DNA from: Delphinapterus leucas
Lineage: Eukaryota; Chordata; Mammalia; Artiodactyla; Monodontidae
DNA: 64,000 bases
NCBI RefSeq assembly: GCF_002288925.2
Contig: NW_022098076.1
Coordinates: 90,008,182 to 90,072,181, forward strand
Direction: 5' to 3'
The position numbers were made by a program, and so were the translations under genes. This document shows positions 57,944-64,000 of this stretch, piece after piece. The notes under the pieces were generated by a model. The model was given only the letters and a program-made list of their open reading frames with translations, did no database searches and was not told the DNA's origin. The first letter of the stretch is position 1, and every line of letters begins with the position of its first letter.

Positions 57944-57965
57944 CACTCTTAGGATGCTACTTAGG

Positions 57966-59399
57966 ATTTGCTGGGCTCTGCTTCCCTGAAGCTTCCATCA
58001 GCTGGTCCGGACCCAGCCCTCTAGGGCCCAACAACCTCTGCAACCCTTCAGATATTTGAAGACGACTGTCCAACTCCTTGAGTCCTCTTCTGTCCTCCAG
58101 GATAAACATCCTTGGCTCATTCGGCGGCTTCCTCTGGGACATGGCTCGGATCCGTCCCCCAGCCTGGTGAACACAGCGTGGTGAACTCATACCACACTCT
58201 GCATGTGCAGGACCAGAAGTAGATTGCGGACACCATGCTCTTTGTTCTAAAATCCTCGACCTCTATTAAGATGACCAGCTAGTGATAAAAACAAGCTACA
58301 GAACAACTTGTCAGTAGGTTCCATTTTTGTACCATGGCTATTTATACATATAGAGTAATATACATGTGTACATACACAGTTATTAATATGCCCAGATAAA
58401 AGCCTCTGAAAGGAGAAATATCTGTGCCCCTGATGTTGCACGTAGGTGGTGAGGCTGGGGATGGGGACACAGATTGGGGAATTTCACACTTTACACACTT
58501 CTATATTCATTGAAGTTTTCACAATAATTATGTATTATTTTATTATTTTAAAAATGAAGATACAAAAATATTGACTTCTGGAAGTCATTCAATGACTCTT
58601 TTTTAAAAAAAATGCTCTTTAAATATTATATTTTATAAATGCTAAAGTAGCACCTGCAAGAAACCAGGCAGAACCTCATTCATCTAATCACGTCGTTCTG
58701 TATAAAATGATTTAATTAGAATTCAATTCATCCTTCTCCCCAAAATGCCAAGATGAAAATTTGAAATTTGTGGTCCCCAGATCCTACTGTGGTCTTCTGG
58801 CAGCAAAGTGGTTTCCCAAAGATGTGACAGACGCTGCCATCCCCGGGCAAGTCCAGGTCTCAGGACCATGCGTCTGTCAGCTTCGTGTGTCCTTGGCCGT
58901 TTTCCAGCCTGCGTCGCTGAGGGGATAACAGACCAACCTACAATGTCTACAAGTCCTTTCAAAGGTGGCGCCACTGACTCGTCCCCTTCATCTGCTTCTG
59001 AGGATGCTCTAGGACTCCGAAGCCGACAGAGCAGAGCCCAGCGTGGAAAAGAGGACAGAACTCCCAATAGGCTTTTTGCAGGCGCACCCACGAAGCTTTA
59101 CAGTGGACAAAGCAAGTGTTGAACATTCTGGAGCTGACAGGGCAGGATGATGAACGCTTCCTAAGTCTTTACACAAGCCGTGGCGCTGCTTGGGTGGGTG
59201 GCATTACCTTTTGATGGCTCCAGAAACCAAGGTTCATGGAGGGGAAGTGAGTGGCCCCGGTTCATACCATTGGGACCAACCTATGTTCTTCCAGCCCCAG
59301 CTGCATATTTGAGCGAGAATGTGAATGGTCTGGAGCCTAACTCAAATACCACTGGGGGCGCTAAACTGTGTCTACCTCTGTGCTAAGCAATTTGGAATG
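57966..59399. other. Unassigned DNA
   Basis: No gene. Overlapping frames of 122 (-) and 104 (+) codons near 58723-59122 are on opposite strands and look non-coding. Confidence 0.42.
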
Positions 59400-59935
59400 A
59401 TTGTCAACATTTAAAATTCTTACGTTCTTTGACACTTTCCCTTCCAGGAATTTATGGAACACATATACCCGTGTGTTGAAATGATACATGTCCAGGCACA
59501 TTCACTGTAGCATTATTTGTGTTGAGAAAAATTGGGGAAAAAAAACAACTAAATACCCTTGAAGAAAGAATATTCAAATAAAGTCACGTAAAATGAAATC
59601 TGTGCAACCTTTTAAAGAAGAGGGAAGCAGACTGATGTGAAATGAGTGCTAACAGACAGCCCTAAGTGTCAGAGTAGGAAAGGCGTCCGGAAAGTATGCG
59701 GAGCTGTGGGTACACAAAGAGGGGAGAAGAGATTCATGCTTAGGATGCGTTTCTTTATACTCGAACCATCTCTAGAAGATGATGCAAGAAACGGGATACA
59801 GTGATTGCCAGTGGGGACAGGAAACAGGGCGACTGGGGCCAGTAGAAGGGGCCTGAAATTTACTCTCTACCCCTTTTATATCTTCTGAATTTGGTACATA
59901 TTGCCTATTTAAATTTTTAAAAATAATTACAGAAA
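59400..59935 (+). mobile_element. Old L1 (L1ME-like) 3' region, sense
   Basis: The phrases ccaggcacattcactgtagc, attatttgtgttgagaaaaa, gaaatctgtgcaacctttta, ggatacagtgattgccagtg and atcttctgaatttggtacat occur in the order of an old sense L1 3' end. Confidence 0.65.
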
Positions 59936-61904
59936 GAAGGAATGTCTTGGTTTATGAACTTTGGCCAACTCTCCAGACCCGTCCTATGGTTTCACTGGAT
60001 GAGAGCGGCTTTGCCACCAGGACCGTGACAAGAGCAAAGAGGGGCCTGAGAAGAGGTGTCTGGAATCCTGCTCCTGGGAAAAGGATGAATGGGATTCAAG
60101 CATAAGAGTTATGGTGGCTCATGGAATCCCAAATTGGAACAGGCCTCAGTGTACTGTAACCCAAATCCCTTCCACAGTACCCCAACATGGACCTCTGGCT
60201 GGGACACCTCCGTCTAAGAAGTCATGATGCCTAGTTTATGTTTGCCACAAGCATTAGTGAGAAAGGCACAAGAAAACACCTCACACTGGGCCTGGCACAT
60301 AGTACATGTTCATTAAAAGGTTGTCTTATTGAACGTGACTCATACAGAACGTTCCATACTGGAGGGCAGGGAGGCGCCCCCTCCAGGATCCTGCACATTT
60401 CACCTGTCTTAGGTGCTTTCCACTGCGCTGTCTTGCAGTGGCTCTACAATATCCCACTGATAGGGAGCTATCATTTTCTTAACTTCACGTTTAATTTGCC
60501 TTGAAATTTTCAGAGGCATAAATGTAAATACAGATGAGCATCTTTTGCACATGGCATGTTAATTTTCATGCATCCTTTTTGCAGGAGCACAAATATTCAA
60601 CCAAAGGAGTGGGGGATGGGGAGACAGCTGTTCATGAACAATAACACATGACCGTGAGATTGACATTTCCTTCTAAAAACAAGCCTGCAAAAGAAATGGC
60701 TATGGGAAGGAAGGGGAGCAAATATGAATATAAGCAAATAGGAACTTCAGGTGAAAAAGCGCTAAAGATTTGTCTGGATGGAAGAACCAGACTCTACTTA
60801 TGTCATCGATCCCAAATCCACCTCTGGGACAATCAGAGTCCTGAAACATTTGGAGACCTTTACATAATATTTTGGCTAAAAGCAAAAATAGCAAAAAGCC
60901 TGGTATTTCAAAAGAGTAAAGAGGTATAACATCAAAATGCAGAAAGTTTTCATTACCTCTGTCCCCAGAGGAATATTTTACCGTTGGAAGAAAGAGAGAG
61001 AGCAGCATTTTACAGACAGAAGAGACGGCAGCCGTCCCCCGCATGTGGCGACTGGGGCGATGGGAAGAACGGGAGCTTTGCTGGGAGGAGGGGGTGTGAC
61101 AATGGCTGGTGACATTGGGCAAGGTGATGTCACCTCCCTGAGCCCCTGTGCTCCTAATGCATGAGTTTACAGTGAGAATTAGGAGCTGCGTGCTCTAATA
61201 TGTCAGTTTCCATCGTTAGCTTCCCTCTTTCATTAAACCTAGTCTTGCTGATGAACCCCAGGCCAGACGGAGGCTCACTGTGGGCCCTCGGTGCACGGAC
61301 TCAGGTGCTGACTCCTGAGGGGGTTTCTTGGGTCCGTCTCCGAGATCAGGGGTTGGAGGATGCCAGCACCACCTGCTCTCCGTGAGGTTCCCTCCTCGTG
61401 AGGCCAAACTCAAAAGCAATGGCCAAAGAGGAAACATGACTGTACCAAGAGCTGCTCAATATGCCTAAGAGCTCCTCAGGACTCACTCTGGGTTGGTCTG
61501 TTCCAAGGGCTTTGTGTGACACTCTCAGGTGATGCACCCCGTGATGTGGCCGCACAGCTCAGATGAAGACGCATCAGATACTCCCACTCAGGCCACTCAG
61601 GTAAGAGTTAAAATTAAATGTCTGGATTAGGCTTATATCTACACCCTGGGACCAGCCAAGTGTCCTGCAGGGAAGGGAGAATGAGAGAAGGAAGGCCGTG
61701 GAGGGCTAGGAGGCCTGGACCCTGACACCTGGCCAGTCCTGCCAGGGTGGCAGGAAGGAGAGAGAAGGACTCAAGAGGAGGACCTTTAGCACAGTGACTG
61801 ACCAGGGTCCCGTGGCCGGTTTGGGCTGGTCAGGGAAGTGACTTCCTCTGCTGGTGAGAGCAGACGAAATCCCAAATATCAACCTGCATGTGTGGATATC
61901 CTAG
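59936..61904. other. Unassigned DNA
   Basis: No gene. Near 60285-60330 (cctggcacatagtacatgtt) a short L2/MIR-like 3' end may be present. The 140-codon minus frame at 60700-61122 has no known relative. Confidence 0.42.
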
Positions 61905-62255
61905 CCTGTTCGGGCTGCTATAACAGAATACCACAGCCTAGGTGGCCCATAAACAACAGAAATGTATTCCTCACAGTTCTGGAAGCTAGAGGTCTAAGGT
62001 CAAGATGGCTGCATGACCGTGTTCTGGTGAAGGGCTGCTCTGGTTCATAGCCAGCGTCTTCTCCCTCTGTCCTCACATGGTGGAGGGAGTGAGGAAGTTC
62101 TGTGGGTCTCTTTTGTAAAGGGCACTAATCCCATTCATGGGGGCTCCACCCTCACGACCAATCACCTCCCAAAGTCTCCACCTCTTAATACCATCCCCTT
62201 GGGGGTAGGATTTTCTGATGGATGCCCAGGTTTGGATCAGAGACCAAGTCCCAAG
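61905..62255 (-). mobile_element. MLT1-like LTR, antisense
   Basis: Ordered phrases: ctgctataacagaataccac, tcctcacagttctggaagct, gtcctcacatggtggaggga, actaatcccattcatggggg, and ctccaccctcacgaccaatc. No TSD found. Confidence 0.75.
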
Positions 62256-62264
62256 TTTCCTCCT

Positions 62265-62440
62265 TACTCAGGCAGGCATGCTACGTGATTGTTCTGACAC
62301 TCAATTTCTCCATCTGCAAATTGGGGATAACAAATCCTATGGTAAAATAGGATTATAAATTTCAAAGTGCTTCACAGAGTCACCAGCCCTAAGTTGGGTG
62401 CCGGCTGGCCACAGCCCAGGTAGGCTGCTATTCTCCTAGG
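62265..62440 (+). repeat. MIR-like fragment
   Basis: The phrases ctcaatttctccatctgcaa, attggggataacaaatccta and caaagtgcttcacagagtca fit the sense MIR 3' half. Confidence 0.55.
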
Positions 62441-62733
62441 AGTCTCCAACCCTACCCAGGGTTTGGAATTGACCTTCGTTGTATCCTTGGAGGATTCTTC
62501 TGCCCACTCAGATCATGGCGACCTCTCTTCAGCTCACCCAAGATCTGGGAATCCCAATTCATTCTCCTTACCCGACTCAGCTTCTGGACAGTGGGCTCTG
62601 CCCTGTGCCTTTCATCCCTTTACTAAGAATGTTTTGGAAGGAAAGTGCTTTGCAGTACGACCTGACCCACTCTCCCAGACCAGGCTGTAGAGGTATGAGT
62701 ATAGAACAAACTCCAAAGACAGATATCTTCATA

Positions 62734-63560
62734 AGCACCAGAAATTATTTTTCAGACTTATTTTTTTATTGAAGTATAATTGATTTATAATATCATGTTA
62801 GTTTCAGGTATACAGCACAGTGATTCAGTTTTATATATATACTCTTTTTCAGACTCTTTTCCCTTATAGGTTATTACAAAATATTGAGTATAGTTCCCTG
62901 TGCTATAACAGTAGGTCCTTGTTGGTTATCTATTTTATATATAGGAGTGTATATCTGCTAATCCCAATCTCCTAATTTATCCTCCTCCCCTACATCTTTC
63001 CCCTTTGGTAACCATAAGTTTGTTTTTTAAGTCTGTGAATCTCTTTCTGTTTTATAAATAAGTTCATTTGTATCTTTTTTTTCATTTTTCATAACTTCAT
63101 CTTTCTCTTTCTGACTTACTTCACTTAGTATGATAATCTCTAGGTCCACCCATGTTGCTGCAAATGGCATTATTTCATTCTTTTTTATGGCCGAGTAATA
63201 TTCCATCATATATATATATATCTCACATCTTCTTTATCCATTCATCTGTCAATGGACACTTAGGCTGCTTTCATGTCTTGGCTATTGTAAATAGTGCTGC
63301 AATGAATAGTGGGGTGCATGTATCTTTTCAAGTTAGAGTTTTCTCTGGATATGTGTCCAAGAGTGGCTTTGCAGGATCGTATAGTAGCTCTATTTTTACT
63401 TTTTTAAGGAACTCCAGACTGTTCTCCACAGTGGCTGCACCAGTTTACATTCCCACCAACAGTGTAGGAGGGTTTCCTTTTCTCCACACCCTCTCCAGCA
63501 CTTATTATTTGTAGACTTTTTGATGATGGCCATTCTGACCAGAGTGAAGCACCAGAAATT
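62734..63560 (-). mobile_element. 5'-truncated L1, antisense, with 14-bp TSD
   Basis: The L1 runs from tttttttattgaagtataat (3' end, 62761) to ccattctgaccagagtg (about 63546). The 3' part of ORF2 is covered but broken. The repeat aagcaccagaaatt lies at 62734-62747 and 63547-63560. Between the left TSD and the L1 3' end are 13 extra bases (atttttcagactt), an A-tail with a short non-A insert on the minus strand. Confidence 0.9.
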
Positions 63561-63615
63561 TTAATTTATGTTCTTTGGAAACCTCAGAACTACTCACTAT
63601 TTGGGTTTTTCAATT

Positions 63616-63836
63616 TCATCTTTTTTTTTTTTTTTTTTTTGTACACGGGCCTCTCACTGTTGTGGCCTCTCCCGTTGCGGAGCACAGGCTCCGGACACGC
63701 AGGCTCAGCAGCCATGGCTCACGGGCCCAGCCACTCTGCGGCGTGTGGGATCTTCCCGGACTGGGGCACGGACCCGCGTCCCCTGCATCGGCAGGCGGAC
63801 TCTCAACCACTGCGCCACCAGGGAAGCCCTCATCTT
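63616..63836 (-). mobile_element. CHR-type SINE, short form
   Basis: A poly-T tail (about 63620-63641) is followed by gtacacgggcctctcactgt and ends at ccaccagggaagccc. Short TSD tcatctt at 63616-63622 and 63830-63836. It lies about 55 bp beyond the L1 TSD. Confidence 0.93.
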
Positions 63837-64000
63837 ACTTTTTTAATCAAATATTGCTCCTCCTTGTCCTGGTGGGAAGCTTTTAAACATGACTTGATGC
63901 TTCTTTTTGCCATCAAGACCCAAACATCAAAACTGACACAGCTGGCATTTCAACCATGCCCTCATTTTAAAATGCGTGATGTCCCCTTTGGACCCAGTGG
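63837..64000. other. Unassigned DNA at window edge
   Basis: No gene or repeat seen. Confidence 0.4.

Larger units (their letters stand above)
56844..57965 (-). repeat. MIR split in three by a SINE and an L1
   Basis: MIR pieces lie at 56844-56994 (catttcacagatgaggaaac), 57215-57241 (aactcaagcggtttgcccca) and about 57944-57965 (cactcttaggatgctac). Joined in order they follow one antisense MIR, so the SINE (56995-57199) and the L1 (57242-57934) are two later insertions. Confidence 0.8.

Overview
This is mammalian nuclear DNA, almost certainly from a whale or dolphin. The strongest evidence is a set of tRNA-derived SINEs of the cetartiodactyl CHR type. They carry the 5' signature ggcttccctggtggcgcag, a B-box-like ggttcgtgcccc and an A-rich tail, and they sit in clean target-site duplications (TSDs). 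Several are very similar to one another, which implies recent activity. No ruminant-type BovB or Bov-A elements were seen, which argues against cattle-like species. The organism call is an inference from repeats, not from a gene.

No protein-coding gene can be supported. The window reads as intergenic or intronic DNA. All longer open frames look like chance or repeat-derived frames. The one weak exception is a 113-bp open segment at 33164-33276 with good splice-site context.

Layout. 0-10 kb: MIR, L1 and L2 remnants, an MLT1-like LTR, then two short CHR SINEs around a roughly 1.7-kb inverted duplication (arms about 6315-6805 and 7824-8049) whose arms contain a CA-rich minisatellite, and then an inverted, longer CHR SINE. 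10-25 kb: a complete solo MaLR LTR, an L1 with a twin-priming inversion and a 100-N assembly gap inside it, a degraded ERVL internal region (integrase and dUTPase remnants, 15440-17340), more MaLR LTRs, and an old L2 split by MER5-like and MIR pieces. 25-45 kb: two tandem L1 3' ends, CHR SINEs, a solo class-I ERV LTR with a 4-bp TSD, a complete MLT1 solo LTR with a 5-bp TSD, and many L2 and L1 relics. 45-64 kb: a MITE-like inverted repeat, a second ERV1-like LTR (43669-44263), more CHR SINEs, a 41-bp L1 micro-insertion with a perfect 14-bp TSD, and a MIR interrupted by both a SINE and an L1 (56844-57965).

Nothing here looks like a new multi-gene system. The value of the window lies in its retrotransposition structures, several of which can be read exactly from their TSDs, and in a few inverted-repeat structures of unclear origin. 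Repeat family names come from recognising consensus phrases by eye. The broad class is reliable where confidence is high, but subfamily names need RepeatMasker.
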